The translations under genes were made by a program, and so were the position numbers. This document shows, one piece after another, positions 28,701 to 36,729 of a stretch of DNA of 64,000 nucleotides. The notes under the pieces were generated by a model that worked only from the letters and a program-made list of their open reading frames with translations, was not told where the DNA came from and did not search any database. How positions within the stretch are numbered: position 1 is the stretch's first letter; every line of letters starts with the position of its first letter. Source of the DNA: an uncultured Prevotellaceae bacterium (GTDB taxonomy: Bacteria > Bacteroidota > Bacteroidia > Bacteroidales > Muribaculaceae); assembly GCA_900318205.1 (NCBI GenBank), contig ONJS01000008.1, forward strand, positions 62,001 to 126,000, written 5' to 3'.

Positions 28701-29091
28701 CGTCATCAAGGACAATGGCACTGTAGTGGCCAGCTGGAATGCCGATGAGGACAACACCCTGCCTAATGGCTGGTACATGTCGTCAGGTTCCAAGTGGGAA
28801 GAGTACATCACGACCAATACCGGTGACAAGGTCGGTTACGTTGAGGGTGGCGGCTACATCTACATCCCCAACATGCTCAACAACAGCAACTACACCAACC
28901 TGACCGTTGAAATCGTAGCCTACGGTGACGGTGCTGCCGTGACCAGGATTGCGGTGAACGACAAGACGCTCAACATCGCAAACACCACTGGCGTGACCTA
29001 CACCTGGGGCACCAACGAGACTCCGCTCTCGCCCGCAGCTGCCCCCAGACGTGACATGGATAATGTTAACAATAACAACTCTAACAACTGA
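25789..29091 (+). CDS. large secreted protein A2 of the A/B paralogue cluster
   Basis: About 1100 residues from ATG 25789; a GTG at 25780 is possible as in A1. The first 25 residues nearly match the A1 signal peptide, and the DNA around the start is almost identical in the two genes, marking recent duplication. The domain start (DPYQMYELLRQIYMDKRFPG) aligns with AB3. Three copies of the beta-rich module are present: about residues 170-300, 310-430 and 940-1060. The A core runs between them: LLVDGMRIGKG, NKFFFLGKGQ, VVHDCRSVI, FFIPDYRLKYW, APKVGLYKI, ESDFV preceding NWYRNFL. The sequence ends in a short Asn-rich tail without a sorting motif. B2 starts 6 bp downstream. Confidence 0.8.
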   Translation: MKIKLTTLLFGLLLAVGWTSNASAQKLPDKTLADELTAVDVIDAERRTMDAESADGHIGHSHSATPAKNNKRRFGPFRSGQELDMKSVTKAQADSWTYDWYDANNSMHTSKFSEVAKDPYQMYELLRQIYMDKRFPGPTYSAYTKNDVRERKVYYGAIQGGWDIDGPGTPVTSTIQASTYNDIVINVNVSYGSYYNYARIYSIKILSGNSTISSWDYATNGRYFPDGWTLNGTWSFDTSNYLYTSSNSNTLVFSKDKLKGHENVTVEIVAHDYNYNATGYRRVYVNGSYKNLNSSDQTLSWPIDPSGQEVQTVNGVFGVGNITISGNNRNAAIKSIKVTSGSTTLFNWSYAENGRNFTPGLDLSSTYSYNDTYGWICFNTNLDPYRLYGWLFGNHNNVTVTITGYNRGGSSADPASIIVNGVEQTIPNTYTSNDNPQTYTWVFNGQAYPHTDYDPDYYKPTEEGYTALIVAVKNHTTHPATESQYDGRYFYNKADIINYFTNNIDSIQLLVDGMRIGKGSDYSIGTVFNCGGTYNKFFFLGKGQAKQKPDVVRETEIYMQHDLGEYVPFKYMFEQFSPTGLQSGDQTENFYSLMNEGNVYSVVHDCRSVIELGHQFSMSGNAGETAYAMTGMNFFIPDYRLKYWTDTYTYHEVDYNVDGRIVNPYQRESSDGNPEKNQSLMFDTHSLHSAWYTNYNQDYAPKVGLYKITLEAVATAVDYDYNEGNRNYAVTLTWVSSLNEMTGHNVEQVYTVWFWDPVTGEKKHVEAIGITDGKTGLTTITYLVEQFATSYKLDYIVEGTPNDGNEHPQWVAVSNIDGVVIPGWNDFVGLQLDHHESDFVVDDMANWYRNFLVVVNEDVANGLTIDQITDPEKPMNEFKLYRFEYNENDQPINSKPIATVTFSNPTPEQVNYTVTYDGINEQQQYKPEGNEHKYDLDENHLDVPLTGIVRIKGNGDIVIWPNGFHVNFKSIVIKDNGTVVASWNADEDNTLPNGWYMSSGSKWEEYITTNTGDKVGYVEGGGYIYIPNMLNNSNYTNLTVEIVAYGDGAAVTRIAVNDKTLNIANTTGVTYTWGTNETPLSPAAAPRRDMDNVNNNNSNN

Positions 29092-29097
29092 TAAGCG

Positions 29098-32000
29098 ATG
29101 AAAAAGATATATATTTTGACAGCAGTTTTTGCGCTGCTCACTCTGTCGCTTAATGCGCAACTGAAAGTCAACAAGAATAAGGTCGTCGCTCAACCTAAAT
29201 CGCTAACGGAAAAGGTTGACACGCCTCCTGACGGCTATTTCCGCGTGGGTCCGTCGAGGGCTTCCACTGACCCAGTGACTACATTCCCTTATACAAACGG
29301 CTTTGATAATTCCACTGAGCAGAACTGGTGGGAAATTATAGATGCTAATAATGACCAATCAACCTGGGAAATTACTGGTTATCGAGCACGATATCATTGG
29401 AACTCTGGTAATGCTGCTAATGATTGGCTCGTAACTGCACCTGTTTATCTTGTAGCCGGTAGGACTTACAAGTTCTATATTGACGCCGCGGTAGGATATT
29501 CAACTTGGGCTGAGAAAGTAGAAGTCAAGTTGGCTTCGGCAAACGATGCAACTGTGCTTTCAAATGGTGCAACTGTCATTGCAGCAACCACTTTGACAAA
29601 TGAGGCCGAGGATTTCATCACCCTCAGTAATGAGAATGTTACTGTAACCACAACAGGCAACTACTACTTTGGTATTCATGCCATTTCAGATGCCGATAAG
29701 TATTACCTGTATGTCGATGATCTGAAAATCGATGTCGAAGCGGGTCCCACGATTGATGTCTCTCCCAAGACTCTGACCATCAGTGACAGCGGTACGAATA
29801 ACACCTTCACGGTACAAGGTTCCAACCTGGGTAACGACAATGTGGGTGTAACAGTACCTCAGGGCAGTGCGTTCTTGACTACCACTACTGATCAAGGTTG
29901 GGGATTCATCAATAACAATGGTTCGGTGAACGGTACAGTGACCGTGACATACGATGGCCGTGCACTCCGGGCTACTGAAACCGTTACTGTTGCCAACAAC
30001 CTTACCAGTGCGACGGTCGATGTGTCCTACGAGCCTGATCTGTACATCTACTGTGACTATGGTGCTAGCCCTTGGAATTTCTCGGCTAATCCTGCCGTAG
30101 CAATGGTCAATAACGGTGACGGCACCTATACCGCTACGCTACAGAACATCCCTGCTAACAGCCACATCCTCTTTGGTAGGACAGAAGGCCTTACCTATTA
30201 CTGGGAAGGCGATAACAACCGACTCTTCTTCGGCGCATCGACCGACGGTGGTGACTGGGGTTATGGCGACAACACTTCGGGTTATCTTGATACCGACGCA
30301 GGAAACGACTATCCCGTCAAGTACCATCCCATCTATTTCTCGGAGGGTGGCTCTTACACCATCACCATCAACGCCAACGATTACACGTTCACGATTGACA
30401 AGCTGGTTTATCCTGCTCCCGAAAACGTAGTGGCAACTGCCAACAGTGAAAACCAGACCGCTACCGTGACTTGGGATGCTCCCAGCAACCTACCCACCGT
30501 TCCTGGAACGATTAATCAATCGGTTACCGAGGACTTTGAGAATGGAGCCACTGGTTGGACATTCATTGATGCCGATGGCGACGGCTATAACTGGACCTGG
30601 AATGATAATAGTTCGGCTTCAAGTAATATGATAACCAATAGCGGTAATTGTATCGTGTATTCTGAAAGTTATCGTAATAATGAGTCGGGCAGTGGTGGTA
30701 CGGTCCTCTATCCCAACAACTGGATGATTTCGCCCGAGGTTGTCCTAGATGGAACCTTGTCATTATATGCTTGTGGCCAAGATGCAAACGGCTATCATAA
30801 AGAGGTATTTGGTGTGTATGTTTGTGTCGGTTCTTATAACGGAATCTCCAGTTTCGTACAAGTAGGCGCTGACGTTACTACCACCCATGACATGACGGAA
30901 TATACTTTTGACCTGAGCCAGTATCAAGGCCAGTTAGGTCACATCGCTATCGTTCACCACAACGTATCCGATCAGTTCATTTTGAACATCGATGACATTA
31001 CTTACCAAATCGCTGTTCCTAGCATGGTTACGATGGAGCCTGAATCCTATAACATTTATCTGGATGGCGAGCTCGTAGGAAACGTGAATGCCAACGATCC
31101 TCTTACCTACACCTTCAATAATGTGTCTGCAGGTGACCACACCGCCGCTGTCAGCGCAGTTTATGAGGGTGGTATTGAATCGGAACGCGTGCCCGCTGAC
31201 TTTAACATCGTGCCCAAGACCGACGCTCCCGCGATCAGTGTAGTCCCGGGCGAGACGGCCTATACCATCACCGCAACGGCTGCTGATCCCAACGCTGCTG
31301 TGGTCATGACAGTTGATGGTGTAGAATACACCGGCACCGGCAGTGTCAGCGTCAGCATTGACCGTGGCACTAACGACAAGAACGTGGCTGTTAGCGCCAC
31401 CGCTCAGGAGGACGGCAAGCTCGTCAGCGATCCCGCTGAACAGACCGTGAACGTTCCCATGCTGCCTATCACGCCGACACCGACCATCACCTACGAGCAG
31501 ACTAACGCTACCGTAGTTGTTACCGCTACCGGCCAAGGTACCGTTTATCTGGAAGTTGACGGCCAGACCGCTAGCGGCGAGGGCACCGTCAGCATCACCA
31601 TCATGCGTTCGATCGACGACAAGACTGTAACCGCTAACGCTACCGCTGTTGATACCAACCATCAGCCCAGTGCTACCGCTAGCGAAGACATTACCATTCC
31701 CGCTCTGGCAGGTAATCCTGCTACCGCTAAGGAAGGTCTGCTGCGCATGCACTTGCTGGTAGTTGACCAGTTCAAGGAAGAGATTCCTGACGACAACAGC
31801 CATCCCGACCGCTACGGCTACGTGCTGAAGTGGGAGGAGCCTGCTAATGTTGCCGACCACAAGGAGAGTGGTACCGTTAAGGTGGACATCAAGAAGACCG
31901 AGGCCCAAGTCAACGGTTACTATACCCTCTCTCAGGTCGAGGCCGATACCAACCACGACAACAGTGAGATCACGCTGGACGTGCTCACTGCCGACGTAGG

Positions 32001-33084
32001 CATGTACCTGCCCGGCGAGGATCCTGATGTGTTGTATTACGAGATGCAGAGCAAGAAAGATGCAAATCCCGCATTGGGCGAGGACTACATCACTCAGCTG
32101 CAGTACATTAAGAATGCACAGAAGTATGAAGAGATGCTTGCGACTTCACCCAACAAGACGCATCAGTATCCGGCCGAAGAGACCTACCACTACTTTGATG
32201 ACAGCACGCCCATCATTACTGGTGAATATGGCGTCAACTTCATGACCTATGCTCCCTCAGTATCCACCTGGGGTATCCAGCGCCGCTACTTCGAGGTAGA
32301 CGGTCTGGACAACACCTATGGTGCTCCCATCTGGAAGACCGGCGTCGGTCAGGTGAGGGTAATCAGCACCGAGGCACAGTTACAGCGCGGTCCTCAGGGT
32401 TCAACCCAATGGGATGGTGTTGGTGGTCCTTGCAGTCTGGTATTCTTGGGAGTGGAGGCATTCGGCGACCTGCCTAGTGCTGATGTTTCCAACATCCAGT
32501 ATGAACCCTACATGTTCCGCGTTTGGGTACAGAGCCCGGGTAACAACCTGCGTGGCTGCAACCTCATTGGAGAGCATGTGGATCCTAACAAGCCCGGTGA
32601 ACACTGGGACGGTGACGGTACCTGCTATGGTGCAGAGCCTGTCCTGGTCTATGAGCAACTGACCACCGATGGACACCTCTACAAGCACGTGCAGTCAATG
32701 GAAGAAGGCAACAACGTAGAATGGGGTGAAAAGATCCAGTTCGGTGCACTTGATTCAGGCATTAACGACCTGATCGTCTATGTACGCTTCTACTACAGGT
32801 CCACTGGTCATGGCATCAGTGGCACGAGGTTCACGCTGCGTGGCAACCGCGATGACGACGATGAGACGCCCGAGGTTCCTGGATACTATGCCTCCGAGGG
32901 TGACGGTAATCCCGACATCACCACTGGCATCAACGGCGTCTACACCAACCTCAACAAGCCTGTTGAGAGCGTGACCTACGTCAACGCCCAGGGTATGACA
33001 AACGACCAGCCCTTCGACGGTGTCAACATCGTGATCACCCGTTACACCGACGGCACGATGAGCACCACCAAGGTGGTTCGTTGA
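29098..33084 (+). CDS. large secreted protein B2 with cleaved-adhesin domains
   Basis: 1328 residues. The signal peptide MKKIYILTAVFALLTLSLNA resembles that of B1. Two cleaved-adhesin (gingipain haemagglutinin-type) domains are clear: residues about 62-215 (FPYTNGFDNSTEQNWWEI ... YYLYVDDLKID) and about 475-640 (FENGATGWTFIDADGDGYNW ... NIDDITYQI). Between them lies a domain reminiscent of starch-binding SusE/SusF modules (GDGTYTATLQNIPANSHILF). Two chitobiase-like repeats follow, then the B core from about residue 886 (YGAPIWKTGVGQ, YEPYMFRVWV, VRFYYRSTG) and the shared tail DQPFDGVNIVITRYTDG, TTKVVR. An adhesive, surface-attached protein is likely. Confidence 0.85.
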   Translation: MKKIYILTAVFALLTLSLNAQLKVNKNKVVAQPKSLTEKVDTPPDGYFRVGPSRASTDPVTTFPYTNGFDNSTEQNWWEIIDANNDQSTWEITGYRARYHWNSGNAANDWLVTAPVYLVAGRTYKFYIDAAVGYSTWAEKVEVKLASANDATVLSNGATVIAATTLTNEAEDFITLSNENVTVTTTGNYYFGIHAISDADKYYLYVDDLKIDVEAGPTIDVSPKTLTISDSGTNNTFTVQGSNLGNDNVGVTVPQGSAFLTTTTDQGWGFINNNGSVNGTVTVTYDGRALRATETVTVANNLTSATVDVSYEPDLYIYCDYGASPWNFSANPAVAMVNNGDGTYTATLQNIPANSHILFGRTEGLTYYWEGDNNRLFFGASTDGGDWGYGDNTSGYLDTDAGNDYPVKYHPIYFSEGGSYTITINANDYTFTIDKLVYPAPENVVATANSENQTATVTWDAPSNLPTVPGTINQSVTEDFENGATGWTFIDADGDGYNWTWNDNSSASSNMITNSGNCIVYSESYRNNESGSGGTVLYPNNWMISPEVVLDGTLSLYACGQDANGYHKEVFGVYVCVGSYNGISSFVQVGADVTTTHDMTEYTFDLSQYQGQLGHIAIVHHNVSDQFILNIDDITYQIAVPSMVTMEPESYNIYLDGELVGNVNANDPLTYTFNNVSAGDHTAAVSAVYEGGIESERVPADFNIVPKTDAPAISVVPGETAYTITATAADPNAAVVMTVDGVEYTGTGSVSVSIDRGTNDKNVAVSATAQEDGKLVSDPAEQTVNVPMLPITPTPTITYEQTNATVVVTATGQGTVYLEVDGQTASGEGTVSITIMRSIDDKTVTANATAVDTNHQPSATASEDITIPALAGNPATAKEGLLRMHLLVVDQFKEEIPDDNSHPDRYGYVLKWEEPANVADHKESGTVKVDIKKTEAQVNGYYTLSQVEADTNHDNSEITLDVLTADVGMYLPGEDPDVLYYEMQSKKDANPALGEDYITQLQYIKNAQKYEEMLATSPNKTHQYPAEETYHYFDDSTPIITGEYGVNFMTYAPSVSTWGIQRRYFEVDGLDNTYGAPIWKTGVGQVRVISTEAQLQRGPQGSTQWDGVGGPCSLVFLGVEAFGDLPSADVSNIQYEPYMFRVWVQSPGNNLRGCNLIGEHVDPNKPGEHWDGDGTCYGAEPVLVYEQLTTDGHLYKHVQSMEEGNNVEWGEKIQFGALDSGINDLIVYVRFYYRSTGHGISGTRFTLRGNRDDDDETPEVPGYYASEGDGNPDITTGINGVYTNLNKPVESVTYVNAQGMTNDQPFDGVNIVITRYTDGTMSTTKVVR

Positions 33085-33145
33085 TCCTAATTAAGACTAT
33101 ATTCTGACGCAAGACTATAGAATTTTTTAATAACCACAGTAATAA

Positions 33146-33187
33146 GCCAGGGGCTCGCTGCCGATAGCGCGCCCCTGGCTGCTTTTT
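33146..33187 (+). terminator. terminator of the A2-B2 operon
   Basis: The hairpin GCCAGGGGCTCGCT with AGCGCGCCCCTGGC (33146-33159 and 33166-33179, one mismatch) is followed by TGCTTTTTT. It resembles the hairpin at 24908. The remaining gap to 33563 has no gene; it holds the AB3 promoter and a leader. Confidence 0.85.
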
Positions 33188-33380
33188 TGTCCCCCTGCAG
33201 AGAGGAAGCAACAACGCCCATCCCGCAATCGTGCCACCATGCCGCAGCAGCGGCAGGGTCGTTCTATGCCGTGGCTCCCGCCACGGCCATGCTGCTCTTG
33301 ACAGCAGTGGCTAGGAACAGGACTGTTTTTTATCAGCAAAAAACATGGAGGAAAAATTGTAAAAATCCAAAAAAAAGTTA

Positions 33381-33388
33381 TAACTTTG
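33381..33388 (+). promoter_or_regulatory. -7 box of the AB3 gene
   Basis: TAACTTTG, followed by a leader of about 170 nt. A second candidate (TATATTTG, near 33527) lies closer to the start codon. Confidence 0.5.
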
Positions 33389-33563
33389 CCTCGGAATAGT
33401 GTACTCTGCCGCAAGCGCTTCTTAACTCTCTCCTGAATAGCATTGATATTACTACCCCATTGAGCTGTTCTTGAGAATAAAGAGAAGGAATAGGCTAAAA
33501 CTATAGAACAACATAACCAATTCGACTATATTTGTTTTATTCACTTTTTTAAATGATTTTATT

Positions 33564-36467
33564 ATGAGGACTAAAAACATTCTCGGGCTGATGATTACAG
33601 CCCTGTTCGTGATGTTTGGTGTGACGACTGCCCAAGCACAGGCTGTTGTTCACAACAAGGCCTATTATGATGCCATTACCTATCAGTGGACCGACGCCAG
33701 CGGCGTTTCCCACGAGAATGCCATCACCGATGAGGCCACCGATCCCTACCAGATTGTAGCCCTATTGAAGAAAGTGTATTGCGACCCCAACATCCCGGGT
33801 CCCAAGTACAGCGCCTATGACAAGAACGGCAACCGCGAGCGCCCGGTTTACTACGGCGCCGTGGGCGGCGGCTGGAACATCAGCGCCGATGACGTGACGC
33901 CCCCCTACGAGGAGGGTTACACCATCCTGATGGTGGCTCTGAACAACCACATCACCACCTACGGTGGCGATACCCAACAGGGAGGTCTCTGGGGCGGCAC
34001 CTACAACTCCAACTTCTTCACCAACACCAATGACCTGATCGACTACATTGGCGACAACATCGCTGCCGTGCAGCTGCTGACCGATGGTCTGCGCGTGGGC
34101 AGTGGCATGATGAGCGGTACGACCTTCAACATCAGCGGTGAGTTCAACCGTTTCTTCGTTCTCGGTAAGGGCCAGGCCCGCCAGAAGGACAGCTGGGTAA
34201 CCAACTACGAGAACAACAACAACGTCATCGCCGGTGAGGCTGTCCCCTTCAAGTTCATGTTCGAGGAGTTCAGCCCCACGAGTGGCCGCGAGGGTTCACA
34301 GATCACCGACTTCTATTCCAAGATGGTCGGTGGCAAGCTCTATCCCGTGATCCACGACTGTATGTCGGTCATCGACAAGGAGCACGACTTCTCGATGGCT
34401 GGCAAGAACGGCACCGAGTACAAGTCGATGACGGGCATGAACATCTTCATCCCCGACTACCGCCTGATGTACTGGGAGAAGGACACCACCTGGACCACCG
34501 GCTGGTTGTTCCCGACCACCCACAACGGCGTGTATGACGGCCGTACCCAGAACCCCTACAAAACCGTTGACGGTCAGGAGTTCGCCGATCCCCGCTATGT
34601 GACTGCCAACTTCGCTGCCTATAACCAGGACTATGCACCCCGCGTGGGTATCTACCTGGTAAACTTGGAGGCTGCAGCCGAGCCCACTGCCACCGAGCAT
34701 GTATATAATGTAGTGCTCGACTGGACTTCTTCGCTCGACGACCTGGCAAGTGAGGACGTGCCCCAAACCTACATCCTCTACCTTGTACTCACCGACGAGG
34801 ACGGCAATGAGGTTCACCAGGAGATCATCACCACCAGTGAGAACAGCTACACCTATGAGGTGCCGCAGGACGAGCACAGCTACACGCTCACCTACATCGT
34901 CTTTGCCAAGCCCTCCGACGGCGACCATGACATGTTTGTGGCTTGGTCCAACCAGGCCAGCGTTGTCATCCCCGGCTGGTATGACTTCCTCAACCTCGCG
35001 CTGAACCACTACGAGAGCGACTATGTAGCCAACGAGGAACTGAATTACTACCGCAACTTCCTCAACGTGCTGAACGACGATGCTGTCAACGCTCTGACAC
35101 CTGCCCGCGTACAGGAAGGTGAGAACACCTTCATCCTCTATCGCATGGACGCTGCCAACCTCGACGTGATGGTTCCCGTTGCCGAGTTGACGCTGACCGC
35201 CAACAACGGTGTACGCTACAACGTCACCTATGAGAACCAGGAGCCCCTGGCAGACTACAACGTGCCCATCACCACGAGCGGCAACCTCAACGTTGATGAC
35301 GGCGAGGCCATCGACCTGAGCCCCATTACCTTCGTTGACCAGTTCACCGCCATGACCGCCACCAACGATCACCCCGTGCGTTATGCCTACATGCTCGCCC
35401 TGAGCGACAACAGCAAGAGCACCAACACCGTTGAGGTGCCCGTCTTGAAGACCTCTTCAACTATCGAGGGCTTCTACACCCTCGAGGAGGTCATGAACGA
35501 TGTTGACCACAGCCTCACCGATGGTGTTAAGAGCACCAACATGAAGATGAACCTGGTGAACAACCCCGCTATCTACTACTACACCATTGAGCGTGGCGAT
35601 AACGTTGCTCCCAACGAGGCCATCTCCAAGCTGCAGCGCCGCACCGACGGTACGTTCATGGAGATGAACAACCACTTCAATATGGCTGGTAACATCTATG
35701 AGGCTGGTCCGTTCAGCCTGCTTGATGCCGACATGCTGACCGGTACACCCGGTGACTTCGCAGCCTATGCTCCCGTCATCTGGACCTTCGGTGAGGATCG
35801 CGTTAAGCAGGATGGCGAGAACAGCTATGGTAGCCCGATTATGAAGACCGGCGTGGGCCGCACCGAGGTCAACGTTACCGGTGTACACACCGACGGCGAG
35901 AACGGTGTCTGGAGGGATGAGAACAACCAGCAGTGCTGGATCTACTATCCCACCATCACTGTCCTTGGCGAGGTTCCCGTTGATGCCAGCGTATCCTACG
36001 AGCCGTTCATGTTCCGTGTATGGAGAGAGTGCAACGACATCCGTGGCTTCTTCTTCGACGAGGCTGGCAAGCCCGTTAACGATCCCACTGCCGACCGCGA
36101 TCCCAGCAAGCTCATCATCGAGGAAATGACTACCGAGGATGCCCTGATCGACCTGGGTGGTGACTACGAGGTTAATCCTTACGGTTTCGGTGCTAAGAAG
36201 GATGCCGAAATCACCTTCCGCGTACGCTTCTACTACAAGAAGTCGGGTGAAAACAGAGACGACGCCCCGCTGTACTATGTAGTTGAGAACGTCTTTGACT
36301 GGAACGAGATTGCAACCAGCATCCACGAGCTGAACGCTGCTGGTGAGGTGAACGTGACCTACATCAACGCACAGGGTCTCAGGAGCGACAAGCCCTTCGA
36401 CGGCGTGAACATCGTCATCACCCGCTACAGCGACGGCTCGACCAAGACCACCAAGATGATTCGTTGA
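33564..36467 (+). CDS. large secreted protein AB3: fusion of the A and B cores
   Basis: 967 residues with a signal peptide ending AQAQA. Residues about 25-580 align with the A core: DPYQIVALLKKVYCDPNIPG, RERPVYYGAVGGGWNIS, LLTDGLRVGSG, NRFFVLGKGQ, VIHDCMSVI, FIPDYRLMYWEK, APRVGIYLVNLEA, ESDYV preceding NYYRNFL. From about residue 585 the sequence follows the B core: FVDQFTAM, YGSPIMKTGVG, YEPFMFRVWR, VRFYYKKSG, ending DKPFDGVNIVITRYSDG and TTKMIR. The beta-rich modules of A1, A2 and B1 are absent. This single chain reproduces the A-then-B order of the two pairs upstream, good evidence that A and B act together. A strong terminator follows. Confidence 0.85.
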   Translation: MRTKNILGLMITALFVMFGVTTAQAQAVVHNKAYYDAITYQWTDASGVSHENAITDEATDPYQIVALLKKVYCDPNIPGPKYSAYDKNGNRERPVYYGAVGGGWNISADDVTPPYEEGYTILMVALNNHITTYGGDTQQGGLWGGTYNSNFFTNTNDLIDYIGDNIAAVQLLTDGLRVGSGMMSGTTFNISGEFNRFFVLGKGQARQKDSWVTNYENNNNVIAGEAVPFKFMFEEFSPTSGREGSQITDFYSKMVGGKLYPVIHDCMSVIDKEHDFSMAGKNGTEYKSMTGMNIFIPDYRLMYWEKDTTWTTGWLFPTTHNGVYDGRTQNPYKTVDGQEFADPRYVTANFAAYNQDYAPRVGIYLVNLEAAAEPTATEHVYNVVLDWTSSLDDLASEDVPQTYILYLVLTDEDGNEVHQEIITTSENSYTYEVPQDEHSYTLTYIVFAKPSDGDHDMFVAWSNQASVVIPGWYDFLNLALNHYESDYVANEELNYYRNFLNVLNDDAVNALTPARVQEGENTFILYRMDAANLDVMVPVAELTLTANNGVRYNVTYENQEPLADYNVPITTSGNLNVDDGEAIDLSPITFVDQFTAMTATNDHPVRYAYMLALSDNSKSTNTVEVPVLKTSSTIEGFYTLEEVMNDVDHSLTDGVKSTNMKMNLVNNPAIYYYTIERGDNVAPNEAISKLQRRTDGTFMEMNNHFNMAGNIYEAGPFSLLDADMLTGTPGDFAAYAPVIWTFGEDRVKQDGENSYGSPIMKTGVGRTEVNVTGVHTDGENGVWRDENNQQCWIYYPTITVLGEVPVDASVSYEPFMFRVWRECNDIRGFFFDEAGKPVNDPTADRDPSKLIIEEMTTEDALIDLGGDYEVNPYGFGAKKDAEITFRVRFYYKKSGENRDDAPLYYVVENVFDWNEIATSIHELNAAGEVNVTYINAQGLRSDKPFDGVNIVITRYSDGSTKTTKMIR

Positions 36468-36553
36468 CAAGTGGTCTAAAGACGCAACATCTTGCGTCAC
36501 AAGAATCAGATGTCAGGAGTTTGCATCAACAGACTGACTAACGATTGAGAAAG

Positions 36554-36590
36554 GTGAGATGACCCACAAAAATGGGTCATCTCACTTTTT
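36554..36590 (+). terminator. terminator of AB3
   Basis: Perfect 13-bp stem GTGAGATGACCCA/TGGGTCATCTCAC (36554-36566 with 36573-36585), a 6-nt loop, then TTTTT. Confidence 0.9.
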
Positions 36591-36601
36591 CTTTTAAATA
36601 A

Positions 36602-36632
36602 TTGCAAAATACTATTTATATGCTTACCTTTG
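36602..36632 (+). promoter_or_regulatory. promoter of the chitobiase-like/dockerin gene
   Basis: TTG (36602-36604) and TACCTTTG (36625-36632) with 20-nt spacing; leader about 90 nt. Confidence 0.65.
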
Positions 36633-36729
36633 CAGTGTGAAATGGACCTCGCTTGTCTAAAGCGCTTAAAATGAACACTTTTTGTTTATTCACATATTTC
36701 ATTAACTTCTTAATTCATTACAAGCTTTT

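Noticed and set aside
18970-36467. SusCD-type polysaccharide utilisation locus
   Set aside because: No TonB-dependent SusC receptor, SusD lipoprotein or glycoside hydrolase motif is present; only binding-type domains are seen.
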